Of a stretch of DNA of 64,000 nucleotides, positions 50,393-59,710 are shown piece by piece. Positions within the stretch are counted from its first letter, which is position 1, and each line of letters starts with the position of its first letter. This DNA is from Bradyrhizobium arachidis (GTDB lineage: Bacteria; Pseudomonadota; Alphaproteobacteria; Rhizobiales; Xanthobacteraceae), in NCBI RefSeq assembly GCF_024758505.1, contig NZ_CP077970.1, forward strand, positions 3,782,001 to 3,846,000, in the 5' to 3' direction. Under the pieces are notes generated by a model that made no database searches, was not told the origin of the DNA, and saw only the letters and a program-made list of their open reading frames with translations. Both the position numbers and the translations under genes were made by a program.

Positions 50393-51114
50393 TCCCTCTC
50401 GGCTCCTCCCGACACGATCCGATCGATCCTGCGGCTCATGACCTTGTAGCATTCGCATGCGGCGGCCTCGAGCCTTGGCCTGTCGATCTCGAGCTGGCCA
50501 CGCCGATTGGACCTCAGGGCTCGCGATGCCCGAAGCGCGCGCACGACGTGTGTGACCGTCGTGCGTCGGACGCCGAGCAGCTCCGACAGTGTCTCTTGCG
50601 TCAATGGCACGAGGTCACCGCCATCCGACAGATCGTGGATATGAAGCAGCCAGCGGGACAAGCGAGCCTCGACGGAGTGCAACGCATTGCAGGCCGCGAC
50701 GTGCTGGAATTGGGCCAGCATCGACCTCGTGAGGATCTGCACGGCGTCCGCGATGGCCGGGCTGCGACCGAGCGCGGCGTGAAATCGCGCCGGAGGGATC
50801 TGTAATGCGGTTCCGGGCACGCGGACGACCGCCGTCATGGGCGAGCGGGAGGGACTGATCGCCGACATGAGGCCGACAGCGCTCTCATTGCCGATGACCG
50901 CGGTGGCCACCGTCTGCCCGTTGGGCAAGCCCATGATGAAGGCGATTGCGCCGCTACAGGGAAAGTAGAGCTGATCGATCCAATCGCCCGATCGGACCAG
51001 CACGGCATCGCGTTCGAGAGGGACCTTCCGCAAATGAGGTGCAAGCAAAGCGAAGTCGGCCGGCGGCAATGCAGCTAACAGTCGATTACCAACCCTGGTC
51101 GTACGCTCCATCAC
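50326..51114 (-). CDS. Crp/Fnr family transcriptional regulator
   Basis: The 262-residue protein has the cyclic-nucleotide-binding-type beta-roll (LVRSGDWIDQLYFPCSGAIA and a VATAVIGNESAVGLM region) and a C-terminal winged helix-turn-helix (LTQETLSELLGVRRTTVTHV followed by RALRASRALRSNR). No Fe-S Cys cluster is evident, so it is closer to general Crp/Fnr-like factors than to FNR. The C-terminal ~40 residues (after MSRRIDRIVSG) form a polar extension. Its target is unknown. Confidence 0.92.
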   Translation of the reverse strand: MMERTTRVGNRLLAALPPADFALLAPHLRKVPLERDAVLVRSGDWIDQLYFPCSGAIAFIMGLPNGQTVATAVIGNESAVGLMSAISPSRSPMTAVVRVPGTALQIPPARFHAALGRSPAIADAVQILTRSMLAQFQHVAACNALHSVEARLSRWLLHIHDLSDGGDLVPLTQETLSELLGVRRTTVTHVVRALRASRALRSNRRGQLEIDRPRLEAAACECYKVMSRRIDRIVSGGAERDYTAPAGDDRQRPASPLARAAS

Positions 51115-51266
51115 GGGAATCTCCTTCCCGGACGCCTAAAGGCTTGCAGAACCCACCGGCGCAACGCTTCGTTGCAGAAAACGGCAGGCTACGGCAAACA
51201 ACCAAACTCGCCGCGCCGGATAAGGTTCCGCTGTCGGCCGTGTGGCGTTTCGGAGCGGCGGTCCCG

Positions 51267-51821
51267 CTACCTGAATCCCTCATACACCATCAGCCCGCGG
51301 GCGACCTGCAGCTTGCGGATGGCGCGGGGCAGCAGCTTCTCGGGCTGATGCAGGTAGCGCCAGGAGGTGAGGGTGAAGGCGCCGAGGGCTGCGCATTCAT
51401 CGTCGAACGGCGCGAGCACGCCGGTGACGCTGACCGGCGTATGCGGGCGGGCGTTGAAGGGGAGGAGCAGAAGCTCGAGATGCGATTTGGTGCCGTCATC
51501 GCGCACCGCCGTGATGCCGGCGATCGCTCCGATCGTCTCGTCGGCGACGATGGTCGCGATCTCCTCGATCTCGCTACGGCTCTGCGGCGCAAATAGCGCC
51601 GCGAAGCTCTGGTCCTTCAAGTCGCGTCCGGCCAGCGCGCAGACGCGGGTGCCGGCGACGCGGAAGGGGAAGCCGAGCTTCGGCTCGCAGGACAGAACGA
51701 AGATGTCGCCGAGCAGACCACGGACGGCGGCCGGGTCGATGTCGGCGCGATCGGGCGCCCGGGCCGTGCCGCGCTTGTCGTCCCAATAAGCGAAGAATTC
51801 GCGGCTTGACGGATGTTTCAT
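51267..51821 (-). CDS. PAS domain protein (PAS_5-like)
   Basis: The 184-residue protein (ATG 51821, MKHPSSREFFAYWDDKRG) has the PAS_5-type core: DIDPAAVRGLLGDIFVLSCE, FPFRVAGTRVCALAGRDLKD, LFAPQSRSEIEEIATIV. These single-domain PAS proteins are frequent in Bradyrhizobium and probably sense a small molecule or act as a partner of a kinase. No output domain is present. The start at ATG 51821 places the product in line with the family; an upstream frame is open but unrelated. Confidence 0.82.
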   Translation of the reverse strand: MKHPSSREFFAYWDDKRGTARAPDRADIDPAAVRGLLGDIFVLSCEPKLGFPFRVAGTRVCALAGRDLKDQSFAALFAPQSRSEIEEIATIVADETIGAIAGITAVRDDGTKSHLELLLLPFNARPHTPVSVTGVLAPFDDECAALGAFTLTSWRYLHQPEKLLPRAIRKLQVARGLMVYEGFR

Positions 51822-51848
51822 GTTTGACGCTCGCCTCTCGGCGCACAT

Positions 51849-52019
51849 CGTGGGACAGACCTGTCCCGCTTCAGTGCAGCTGAGATCCCTGTGTTGTTGT
51901 GCAGGAGGGGCATTGCAGCGTCCATGCCGCAGAGGTGTTTTTGGCCCCGGGGCGGGTGTCTTTGCGTCATTAACGTTAAATTAACTATGCGCTTTGCGCT
52001 GCGGAGACTGCTGCTATGG
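51849..52019. other. intergenic region with AT-rich promoter-like segment
   Basis: An AT-rich tract (GTCATTAACGTTAAATTAAC at about 51966-51985) stands out in this GC-rich genome and could be the promoter for the structured RNA described next. I cannot place both hexamers. Confidence 0.35.
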
Positions 52020-52190
52020 TGGCCGCGGTCGCAAGCCCCGCTGCTTTCATCCAGGTTCTCAGCGGGGCCTGTACACAGGCGTCAAACAGTTTGGTCACCG
52101 CACGGGGAGGGGTGGGGATACTCCTTACTTCTCGATTTTCGCGGACAAGGCCGACACGGACAGGGAGGGCTTCCCAGGGCCCTCCCTTTT
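52020..52190 (+). ncRNA. candidate structured small RNA
   Basis: The segment has no credible protein but folds into two strong hairpins: GCCCCGCTG...CAGCGGGGC (52035-52043 with 52060-52068) and a terminal AGGGAGGGC...GCCCTCCCT stem with T run (52162-52190). A G-rich single-stranded stretch containing ACGGGGAGGGGTGGGGAT lies between them. The 18-base G-rich run also occurs at 34594-34611. This layout fits a trans-acting sRNA or a long leader of the rhomboid gene, which starts 98 bases further on. No Rfam-type family is recognised by eye. Confidence 0.4.
52162..52190 (+). terminator. Rho-independent terminator inside the 51.8-52.3 kb gap
   Basis: AGGGAGGGC (52162-52170) pairs with GCCCTCCCT (52179-52187) and is followed by TTT. 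No plus-strand protein gene ends upstream, which suggests a non-coding transcript. Confidence 0.7.
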
Positions 52191-52287
52191 CCGTTTCGGG
52201 TCACCGCATTGTGCCCTTGCACCGGGCGGGCAAAGGCGCCTATCTGCAGGGTGATCGCGACGACCGCGCCCGAAAACCGAGCTTCCC

Positions 52288-53094
52288 TTGGATTCCCCGC
52301 AAAATTCTCCGCCGGACGTGCCGGCCGAACCCGAGGGCGGCCCGCGCGAGCCGATCCTGACCCTGCCGTCGGCGCTGACCGCCTACATCATCCTGCTGGC
52401 GGTGATCCATCTGCGGATATTGCTGCCGCCGGAACTGGAGAACTGGACCATCGACGTCTTCGGCTTCATCCCGAAGCGTTACGATTCCTCGCTGCTCAAT
52501 CTCCAGATTCCGGGCGGCACCGGTGCGAAGGTCTGGACCTTCGTCACGTATTCGCTGCTGCACGCCAATCTCACCCATCTCGGCTTCAACGTGCTGTGGC
52601 TGCTGCCGTTCGGCAGTGCGCTGGCGCGGCGGTTCGGCGCGGTGCGCTTCTACGTGTTTCTGGCGGTGACGGCGGCGGCCGGGGCGCTTGCCCATCTCGT
52701 CACCCATGAGCACGCGATCGCGCCGATGATCGGCGCCTCGGCGTCGGTATCCGGTGCCATGGCGGCCGCGATCCGCTTTGCGTTCGTGCGCGGCAGCTTC
52801 CTGTCGTTCAGCCGTACCGATGCCGAGACGGCGGCCAAAGTTCCGGCGTTGCCGCTGTCGCGTGCGCTGCGCGACGGGCGGGTGCTCGGCTTCCTCAGCG
52901 TCTGGTTCGGCGTCAACATCATCTTCGGCATCGGCGCGATCGGGGTCGGTAGCGAAGGCGCCACGGTCGCCTGGCAGGCTCACATCGGCGGCTTTTTCGC
53001 CGGCCTGCTGCTGTTCTCGCTGTTCGATCCCGTGCCGCGCGCGCGGGGCGATGCTGCAGATGCGTCATCACGGGACATTTCAAACCGTATTTGA
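52288..53094 (+). CDS. rhomboid family intramembrane serine protease
   Basis: The 268-residue protein starts at TTG 52288 (MDSPQNSPPDVPAE). It has six hydrophobic segments; the catalytic Ser is in MIGASASVSGA (Ser151) and the catalytic His in WQAHIGGF (His232). HANLTHLGFNVLWLLPFGSA contains the conserved HxxxN-type residues. The active site lies within the membrane, where rhomboids cut transmembrane segments. The start is non-ATG and slightly uncertain. Substrate unknown. Confidence 0.9.
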   Translation: MDSPQNSPPDVPAEPEGGPREPILTLPSALTAYIILLAVIHLRILLPPELENWTIDVFGFIPKRYDSSLLNLQIPGGTGAKVWTFVTYSLLHANLTHLGFNVLWLLPFGSALARRFGAVRFYVFLAVTAAAGALAHLVTHEHAIAPMIGASASVSGAMAAAIRFAFVRGSFLSFSRTDAETAAKVPALPLSRALRDGRVLGFLSVWFGVNIIFGIGAIGVGSEGATVAWQAHIGGFFAGLLLFSLFDPVPRARGDAADASSRDISNRI

Positions 53095-53282
53095 AGCGGC
53101 GCTTGCGGCTCACGGCGATTTCATCCATCATCTTGCGCAAAGAATGTCGTGAACCGACAAGCCGGTAGCGGCCCTGCTTCGTGCAGCGCCTGAAAGATGA
53201 ACCGGCATTGAGACTGTTAGTTGAAGACTCGCGAACAAGTCCGAGCCGTGCCAAGCGGCCGGGTCGGATTCAGGAGGCGACA

Positions 53283-53711
53283 ATGACGGTACGTTCTATC
53301 CTCAACACCAAGGGCCACCAGATCATGAGCGTCGGGCCCGACGACAAGATGTCGGCTGCGATCAAGCTGCTCGGCGAGAAGAAGATCGGCGCGGTGCTGG
53401 TGATGAATCAGAGTCGGTTGGAAGGCATCCTGTCGGAGCGGGACATCGTGCGCGTGCTCGGCGATCGAGGTGCGGGCGTGCTGGAGGAGCCGGTCTCTGA
53501 TGTCATGACCCGCAAGGTCGTGACCTGCAAGGAGACCGACACGGTCGCGGAGATCATGGAGAGGATGACCACCGGCAAGTTCCGCCATCTGCCTGTTCTC
53601 GACAATGGCAAGGTGGTCGGCCTGATCTCCATCGGCGACATCGTCAAATGGCGCGTCCACGAATTCGAGGCCGAGCAGGAAGCCCTGCGCGACTACATCA
53701 AGACGGCCTGA
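53283..53711 (+). CDS. tandem CBS-domain protein
   Basis: The 142-residue protein (ATG 53283, after GGAGGCGACA) has two CBS motifs: DKMSAAIKLLGEKKIGAVLV with ILSERDIVRVLGDRGAG, and DVMTRKVVTCKETDTVAEIM with FRHLPVLDNGKVVGLISIGD. CBS pairs bind adenosyl ligands (AMP, ATP, SAM) and act as sensors. As no other domain is fused, it is probably a stand-alone regulator. It lies between the rhomboid and patatin genes. Confidence 0.93.
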   Translation: MTVRSILNTKGHQIMSVGPDDKMSAAIKLLGEKKIGAVLVMNQSRLEGILSERDIVRVLGDRGAGVLEEPVSDVMTRKVVTCKETDTVAEIMERMTTGKFRHLPVLDNGKVVGLISIGDIVKWRVHEFEAEQEALRDYIKTA

Positions 53712-53736
53712 CGCAATTCATCGCGCTTTGGCGCGC

Positions 53737-54765
53737 CTATTCGCTGGCCTTCGGCGCGGTGCCTTGCGGCGCCGGTGCCAGCACGTGGATCGCCTCCTGG
53801 ATCGAGTCGATCGCGCGCTCGGCGGCGCGGGTGCCGAACGCGATCAGATCGTCGGCACGGTGGAAGTCGAACCAACCGATCTGGCCGACCCGCGGCGTGA
53901 TCAGCATGTCAGGCGGATCGCCCGCAAGCCGCGCGCGGGTGATGCGGTCCTGCATGATATTGAAGGCGTCGACCATGACCGACGAGATGCCGGGCCGCCC
54001 GCCGCCGCCGAAAAACTCCCGCTTCACCGTCCGTTCCGGCGAGAAGAATCTCGGGAAACGACGCTTTGCAGTGGTGTCCTCGGCCACGGGCGCGGCGTCG
54101 TCCTGCATCGCGCCGTGCGAATAGATCGTGGTGGAATGGGTGAAGATGTCGCTGGAAAGATTTGCGGCGATGACGATTTCCGCACCCAGCGCACGCGCCG
54201 CCGAGACCGGCACCGGATTGACCAGCGCGCCGTCGACCAGCCAGCGGTCGCCGATCAGCACCGGTGCGAAGATGCCGGGTAGGGCATAGGAGGCGCGCAT
54301 CGCGTCGACCAGGCGGCCGCGGGTCAGCCAGATCTCGTGACCGGTGCGGACCTCGGTCGCGACTCCGGCATATTTGACCGGCAGGTCCTCGATCAGGGTC
54401 GGGCCCATCGCTTTCTCCAGCCGCGAGGCGAGCTTTTCGCCGCCGATGAGGCCGGAGCCGTTGAGCCGGATGTCGAGGTAGCCGAGGATATTGCGCACCC
54501 CCCGCAGGCTGTGTGCCCATTCCTCCAATGCATCGAGATTTCCGACCGCATAGGCGCCGCCGATCACGGCGCCGATTGAGGTGCCGACTACGACGTTGGG
54601 AACGATGCCATTGGCAATCAGGGTTCTCAGGATTCCGATGTGAGCAAAACCGCGCGCTGCCCCCCCGCCGAGTGCCAGCCCGATGACCGGGCGGCGGACG
54701 CTGCCGAGGCCGACCTTTTCGCCGTTGGACCCGTTCGCGCCCCGGCCCTTCAACATATCAAGCAC
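53737..54765 (-). CDS. patatin-like phospholipase (RssA-like)
   Basis: The 342-residue protein has the patatin fold. GGGAARGFAHIGIL is the oxyanion-hole loop, GTSIG contains the catalytic Ser63, and the Asp of the dyad is Asp178 in WLVDGALVNP. It probably has lipid acyl hydrolase activity at the membrane. Gly/Asn-rich N-terminal ~20 residues and a charged tail are variable. Convergent with the CBS gene. Confidence 0.93.
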   Translation of the reverse strand: MLDMLKGRGANGSNGEKVGLGSVRRPVIGLALGGGAARGFAHIGILRTLIANGIVPNVVVGTSIGAVIGGAYAVGNLDALEEWAHSLRGVRNILGYLDIRLNGSGLIGGEKLASRLEKAMGPTLIEDLPVKYAGVATEVRTGHEIWLTRGRLVDAMRASYALPGIFAPVLIGDRWLVDGALVNPVPVSAARALGAEIVIAANLSSDIFTHSTTIYSHGAMQDDAAPVAEDTTAKRRFPRFFSPERTVKREFFGGGGRPGISSVMVDAFNIMQDRITRARLAGDPPDMLITPRVGQIGWFDFHRADDLIAFGTRAAERAIDSIQEAIHVLAPAPQGTAPKASE

Positions 54766-55006
54766 CGAACAACTCCCACGACACAGACCGTTCCGCGCAC
54801 GGCCAGACTAAGACACCGCGAGCCCGCCCCGCCAGATTGACCGCGAAGCATGGTTTATGCCGCTTTGGACAGGGCGCGCGGCGCCAGTATGGCGACAGTG
54901 AATTGCACTGGAAATAACCAGTCGGGGTTCCCAACAGTTCCAAAGTCAGTATTTCCTTGGGCTTCTCAGGCTTGAATTTGCCGCGTTTTCGGTGAAAAGC
55001 AGGAAC

Positions 55007-56074
55007 ATGATACTCGGGGGTGACGGCATCGACGGATGGCGGCGCAGCGGACGGCTGCTGCCGGCGTTCATGCTTGTCGTTTCCGTGCTGGTTTTGGGCT
55101 CGACCGGGGCCCGCGCCCAGTTCTTCTCCGACCGTCCGCCGCCGGTCCCGCCGGCCTCCGTGCCCGATCCCGGCAATGCCGTCAGCCTGGCACCGCCCTC
55201 GGGTCCTGCGGGTGCGCCGAGCCTGCCGCCGACCCTGACGCAGCCGGCGTCTCCGACCATCCCGCCGACGGTCTCGACCGTTCCCCCGGCGGCCCCGCTC
55301 GGGGCCGCGGTGCCCGGCCAGGGCGTGCTGTCGCTGACCGCGAAATACGGCAAGGACCTGCCGGCGATCACCAGCGGCCTGGTGTGGCGGGTGTTCTCCG
55401 ACCGTCCCGACGAGACCGGCACGTTCAAGCTGATCCGCGAGGATCGCAATCCCACGCCGAACATCGTGCTGCCGCCGGGCAACTACGTCGTGCACGTCGC
55501 CTTCGGCCTCGTCAGCGCGGTGCGCACGGTCAGCCTCAAGGCCGAGACCGATCGCGAGTCCTTCGTGCTGCCGGCCGGGGGCTTACGCATCGAGGGCCGC
55601 GTCGGCACCAGTCGCATCCCGCAGAACCAGATCTCGTTTGCGATCTACAAGGGCAGCCAGTTCGAAGGCGGCGAGCGCTCCTCGCTGGTGCCGAACGTCG
55701 CTGCCGGCGACGTCGTGCTGCTGCCGGAGGGCACCTACTACATCATCTCCAACTATGGCGACGCCAACTCGGTGGTGCGCTCCGACATCCGCGTGCAGGC
55801 GAGCAAGCTGACCGACGTTACCATCACCCACCGCGCCGCGGTCATCACGCTGAAACTCGTCAGCGACAAGGGCGGCGAGGCGCTCGCCAACACGGCGTGG
55901 TCGGTGCTGACCCCCGGCGGCGACATCATCAAGGAATCGATCGGCGCCTTCCCGCGCGTCGTGCTCTCCGAAGGCGAATATCGCGCGATCGCCAAGAACG
56001 AGGGCAAGGTCTATGAGCGCGGCTTCAACGTCGTCAACGGCGTCGACGGCGAAGTCGAAGTCGTGGCGCGCTGA
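55007..56074 (+). CDS. secreted protein with proline-rich linker and beta-sandwich-like repeats, hypothetical
   Basis: The 355-residue precursor (ATG 55007; GTG 54992 possible) has a signal peptide (about residues 15-38, LLPAFMLVVSVLVLGSTGARA), a Pro-rich low-complexity linker (about 40-105) and then a domain of repeated beta-rich units. These are LTAKYGKDLPAITSGLVWRV, LPPGNYVVHVAFGLVSAVRT, LLPEGTYYIISNYGDAN and LSEGEYRAIAKNEGKVY. The repeating L-x-x-G-x-Y-x-(V/I) pattern suggests carboxypeptidase-regulatory-like or CarboxypepD_reg-like folds. It is likely periplasmic. No function assigned. Confidence 0.8.
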   Translation: MILGGDGIDGWRRSGRLLPAFMLVVSVLVLGSTGARAQFFSDRPPPVPPASVPDPGNAVSLAPPSGPAGAPSLPPTLTQPASPTIPPTVSTVPPAAPLGAAVPGQGVLSLTAKYGKDLPAITSGLVWRVFSDRPDETGTFKLIREDRNPTPNIVLPPGNYVVHVAFGLVSAVRTVSLKAETDRESFVLPAGGLRIEGRVGTSRIPQNQISFAIYKGSQFEGGERSSLVPNVAAGDVVLLPEGTYYIISNYGDANSVVRSDIRVQASKLTDVTITHRAAVITLKLVSDKGGEALANTAWSVLTPGGDIIKESIGAFPRVVLSEGEYRAIAKNEGKVYERGFNVVNGVDGEVEVVAR

Positions 56075-56228
56075 CTTCGCCTTGCCTCGCCCCGCTTGCC
56101 GGGAGGGGGCACACTTTCGCTGCGGCTCAATTGGTTTCAGCGCGTCGAGGCCGGCGCCCAGACCATCCGCCGCGCCCGCGCCGTACCCGGTTGCCGCACC
56201 GCAGCGAGTATTCGCTCTGGTGGCGCGA

Positions 56229-56567
56229 GCCGGAGGCGGCAAGGGATTCCTGACCGGCGCAATCAACGCGGATACAAGGTTCGACCAGAGCGACTTCCGC
56301 AACATCGTACCGCGCTTCTCATCCAGCGCACGAAAGGCCAACCAGGCTCTCGTCGATTTGCTGGGTGAGATCGCCGCGGCCAAGACGGTGACCCCGGCGC
56401 AGATCGCGCTTGCCTGGCTGCTTGCGCAAAGGCCCTGGATCGTGCCGATCCCGGGTACCACGAAGTTACCGCATCTTGCGGAGACTATCGGCGCTGCCGA
56501 CGTTACGCTGACGCCGGATGATCTCGCTGCCATCGCCAATGTCCTGGCCAAGGTCGCGGTGCAGGGG
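56229..56567 (+). pseudogene. aldo/keto reductase C-terminal remnant
   Basis: Only the last ~110 residues of an aldo/keto reductase remain: GKGFLTGAI, RFDQSDFRNIVPRF, VTPAQIALAWLLAQRPW and IVPIPGTTKLPHLAETIGAA, with the final helix LTPDDLAAIANVLAK. The N-terminal TIM-barrel half with the catalytic Asp-Tyr-Lys-His is absent, and after AVQG the homology stops although the frame stays open to 56684. No start codon or ribosome-binding site is in a proper place. A relic of a deletion. Confidence 0.72.
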
Positions 56568-56881
56568 GTGATCGCTATCCGGCCCATCTCCAGGCCAGGG
56601 GCGGCCGTTGAGCACTATCTTGCAAACGTCGCGGGCGGAAAGGCGCTGCTGGCACCTTCCTCTGTGTGCAAAAGTGAACACTGAGCGCGACCCGCGACAC
56701 CGCCACCAGGGCCCATCGATCGCAACTGCGGTGCAATGGTCGCCATCGGATGCACAAATTCGACAATCAATTTTATTCTCTTTCCATCCCGCTGCGTTAT
56801 ATGTCGGTTGTCCGTCCACGGAGGCCGGATCACTGAGGCCTGTCGGCGCCAGTGACGAGCAGGGGGTTTCAGCCTTTCGAC

Positions 56882-57076
56882 ATGTTCGAAGTGGTCCTCA
56901 CCAGACGCAAGCGATGGGGCTGGCGGTGGCAGGTTTGCGATCAGTCCGGCAAGGTCTTTGCCGATGGCTTTGAGCGCACGCGGCCGGCTGCGAAGTATCA
57001 TGCCGAGCGTGCACTGTTCTTCCTGCTCTCCCAGGCCTATCTGACCAAGCGTTCCGCCGCCCCGAGCGAAGACTGA
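56882..57076 (+). CDS. small hypothetical protein
   Basis: The 64-residue protein (ATG 56882, MFEVVLTRRKRWGWRWQVCD) is strand-rich at the start and helical at the end (YHAERALFFLLSQAYLTK). It has no known motif. A GTG 30 bases upstream would add ten residues. The basic/aromatic N-terminus resembles small conserved hypotheticals of Bradyrhizobium. Function unknown. Confidence 0.55.
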   Translation: MFEVVLTRRKRWGWRWQVCDQSGKVFADGFERTRPAAKYHAERALFFLLSQAYLTKRSAAPSED

Positions 57077-57247
57077 CGATCGAAGCGATCGCGGCGTCAT
57101 GCGCCTGTCATGGTCTCTAACGCGCACTAACCATCGCCCGACTTTAAACTGTCATAATCGCCTTCCGCGCCGTGCGCGCACGCAGCTTTTACAGGCCGTT
57201 AAGCACCCCTGCATTGGATGCGGGCGGCGAAGTGCTTGGGGAATGCG

Positions 57248-59710
57248 ATGAATGCCGCGAAGAAAACGTCGGGGAAACCGGCGCCCGACATGTTCGACGA
57301 CATTCCGGTGCTTCAGCGCAAATGGCGCGCGGCCTTGCGACCCGGCGAGCGCCTTCCGCGCTATGAAGACGTCATGCTCGGCAGTCTCGGCCGGCTCGCC
57401 GATCATATCGCGCTGCTGCGCCATGACGGCGCGCTCGAATTGTCGCGCAGCGGACGCTATGTGCAGCAATGGCTCGGCGACGAACGCTGGGACGTTCCCG
57501 TCGCGCAGCTTGCGCCGGATTGCGCCACTGTGCTGAGCGGAGCTGCGGCGAGCGCGCTCGAAACCGGCAAGCCGCATCTCGCGCGCGCGCATTGCGTGCG
57601 CGACGGCATGGTCAGGACCTACGACGTGCTGGCGCTGCCAACCGCCTCGCGGTGGGGCGTAACCCTGATCGGCGCCTACATCAACGAACGCGGCGCGCAG
57701 TACAATCTCCTCGACGCGATCTTCTCCTCCACCGACGATGCCGTGATCTCGCTTGCCGCATTGCGCGATGCGCGCACCGAGCCGTTCGACTTCCAGGTCG
57801 TGCATCACAACAAGAGCGCGGAGCTGTTCCTGGAGGTGCCGGCCGGCGGTCTGCTCTGGCACCGCCTGAGCGAGGACGGCGGCCTGCTGGCCTCGGCCGA
57901 GATCGTCGAGCTCCTGCGCACGGCTGTCGCAAGCGGCCGTAGCGCACCGCTCGAGATCGAGATCGGCGGCCGCCATTTGCGCCTGAGCGCCACCGCCTTC
58001 GCCGATGTGGTCTCCCTGACGATGTCCAACGTCACCGCGCTCAAACGGCGTGACGCTTCGTTCCGGCTGCTGTTCGACAATAACCCGATGCCGATGTGGG
58101 TGTTCGACACCGAGACCAAGCAGTTCCTGAGCGTCAACGACGCCGCGATCCACCATTACGGCTATAGTCGCGCGGCCTTCCTGCGCATGACATTGCCCCA
58201 GATATGGCCGCAGGACGAATGGGACAGCCACGCCCAGGCGCTGGAGCGGCTCGGCGATACCTACCGCTCCTCGCGCAACTGGCGGCATCTGCGGGCCGAC
58301 GGCAGCGAGATCGAGGTCTTGACCTTCGGCCGCCGCGTCACCTTCGACCAGCGCGACGGCTATCTGGTCGCGGTGGTCGACATCACCGAACGGCGCAAGG
58401 CCGAGGCGCGGATCGCCTACATGGCCCACCATGACGGTCTCACGGAGCTGCCGAACCGCGAGCATTTCCAGGAACGCCTGAAACAGGCGCTCGATCAGGC
58501 CGGAGGAAAGCGGGTCGGCGTGCTCTGTATCGATCTCGACCTGTTCAAGAACATCAATGATTCCTTCGGCCATCCCGTCGGCGACCGCTTGCTGAAGGAG
58601 GTCGCCGAGCGCCTGCGCACCGCGATCCGCGGCGCCAACCTCGCCGCGCGCCTCGGCGGTGACGAGTTCGCGGTGGTCCTTGCCGCCGACGTCTCGCCGA
58701 ACGAGGCCAGCGCCTGTGCGGGCTTGCTGATCGACATGCTGAGCGCGCCCTACGACATCGACGGTCAGGAAATGGTGATCGGCGCCAGCATCGGCATCGC
58801 GCTGTCGCCCGGCGATGGCGCGACGTCGGAAGAGCTGATGCGCAATGCCGACATGGCGCTGTACCGGGCGAAATCGGACGGCGGCGGCGTGCACCACTTT
58901 TTCGAGAAGGAGATGGATCGCCAGGCGCAGAAGCGGCGCGACATGGAGCTCGATCTGCGCCGCGCCTTCGCCAATGGCGAGTTCGAACTGCACTACCAGC
59001 CGCTTGTCGCGATCGCCGCCGGCCGTATCGCAGGCTTCGAATCTTTGTTGCGCTGGCGCCACCCGGAGAAGGGGATGATCTCGCCCGCGGAGTTCATCCC
59101 GGTCGCTGAGGATATCGGGCTGATCACCCAGCTCGGTGAATGGGTGTTGCGGGAAGCCTGCAGCGAAGCGGTGAAATGGCCGTCCGACGTCAAGGTCGCG
59201 GTCAATCTCTCGCCGGCGCAGTTCCGCAGCCGCAATCTGGTGCAGGTCGTGATCTCCGCGCTTGCGCAGTCCGGTCTGTCGCCGAAGCGGCTTGAGCTCG
59301 AGATCACCGAGTCGATCTTTCTCGCCGAGACCGACGTCAATCTCGCGACGCTGCATCAGTTGCGCGAGCTCGGCGTCGGCATCTCCATGGACGATTTCGG
59401 TACCGGCTATTCCAGCCTCAGCTATCTCCGCAGCTTTCCTTTCGACAAGATCAAGATCGACCGCTCCTTCGTCAAGGACCTCGCGCAACGGCCGGATTGC
59501 GTCGCGATCGTGCGCGCGATCTCCGGTCTCGGCCGCAGCCTCAACATCACGACCACGGCGGAGGGCGTCGAGACCGAGGACCAACTCGACTGGCTGCGCG
59601 CCGAAGGCTGCAACGAGGTACAGGGGTTTCTGTTCAGCGCCGCGCGTCCCGCGAGCGAGATCGGCACGCTGCTCGCCGAATTCGGCCAGCGCGCATCACG
59701 GGCGGCGTAA
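57248..59710 (+). CDS. PAS-PAS-GGDEF-EAL signalling protein (c-di-GMP turnover)
   Basis: The 820-residue protein starts at ATG 57248. Residues ~20-150 look like a PAS_5-type sensor, followed by two more PAS-like segments (DVLALPTASRWGVTLIGAYI; LFDNNPMPMWVFDTETKQFL). The GGDEF domain keeps LGGDEFAVVL (about residues 469-478), so diguanylate cyclase activity is possible. The EAL domain has ESLLRW instead of EALLRW, but DDFGTGYSSLSYL and the Lys/Glu-containing IKIDRSFVKDL are kept, so phosphodiesterase activity is also possible. No signal peptide. It ends convergently with the beta-lactamase-like gene, overlapping by 15 bases. Confidence 0.93.
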   Translation: MNAAKKTSGKPAPDMFDDIPVLQRKWRAALRPGERLPRYEDVMLGSLGRLADHIALLRHDGALELSRSGRYVQQWLGDERWDVPVAQLAPDCATVLSGAAASALETGKPHLARAHCVRDGMVRTYDVLALPTASRWGVTLIGAYINERGAQYNLLDAIFSSTDDAVISLAALRDARTEPFDFQVVHHNKSAELFLEVPAGGLLWHRLSEDGGLLASAEIVELLRTAVASGRSAPLEIEIGGRHLRLSATAFADVVSLTMSNVTALKRRDASFRLLFDNNPMPMWVFDTETKQFLSVNDAAIHHYGYSRAAFLRMTLPQIWPQDEWDSHAQALERLGDTYRSSRNWRHLRADGSEIEVLTFGRRVTFDQRDGYLVAVVDITERRKAEARIAYMAHHDGLTELPNREHFQERLKQALDQAGGKRVGVLCIDLDLFKNINDSFGHPVGDRLLKEVAERLRTAIRGANLAARLGGDEFAVVLAADVSPNEASACAGLLIDMLSAPYDIDGQEMVIGASIGIALSPGDGATSEELMRNADMALYRAKSDGGGVHHFFEKEMDRQAQKRRDMELDLRRAFANGEFELHYQPLVAIAAGRIAGFESLLRWRHPEKGMISPAEFIPVAEDIGLITQLGEWVLREACSEAVKWPSDVKVAVNLSPAQFRSRNLVQVVISALAQSGLSPKRLELEITESIFLAETDVNLATLHQLRELGVGISMDDFGTGYSSLSYLRSFPFDKIKIDRSFVKDLAQRPDCVAIVRAISGLGRSLNITTTAEGVETEDQLDWLRAEGCNEVQGFLFSAARPASEIGTLLAEFGQRASRAA

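Noticed and set aside
57152..59584. Long minus-strand frame opposite the GGDEF/EAL gene
   Set aside because: A shadow of a strong, well-supported gene; the sequence is Arg/Glu/Ala-rich and without motifs.
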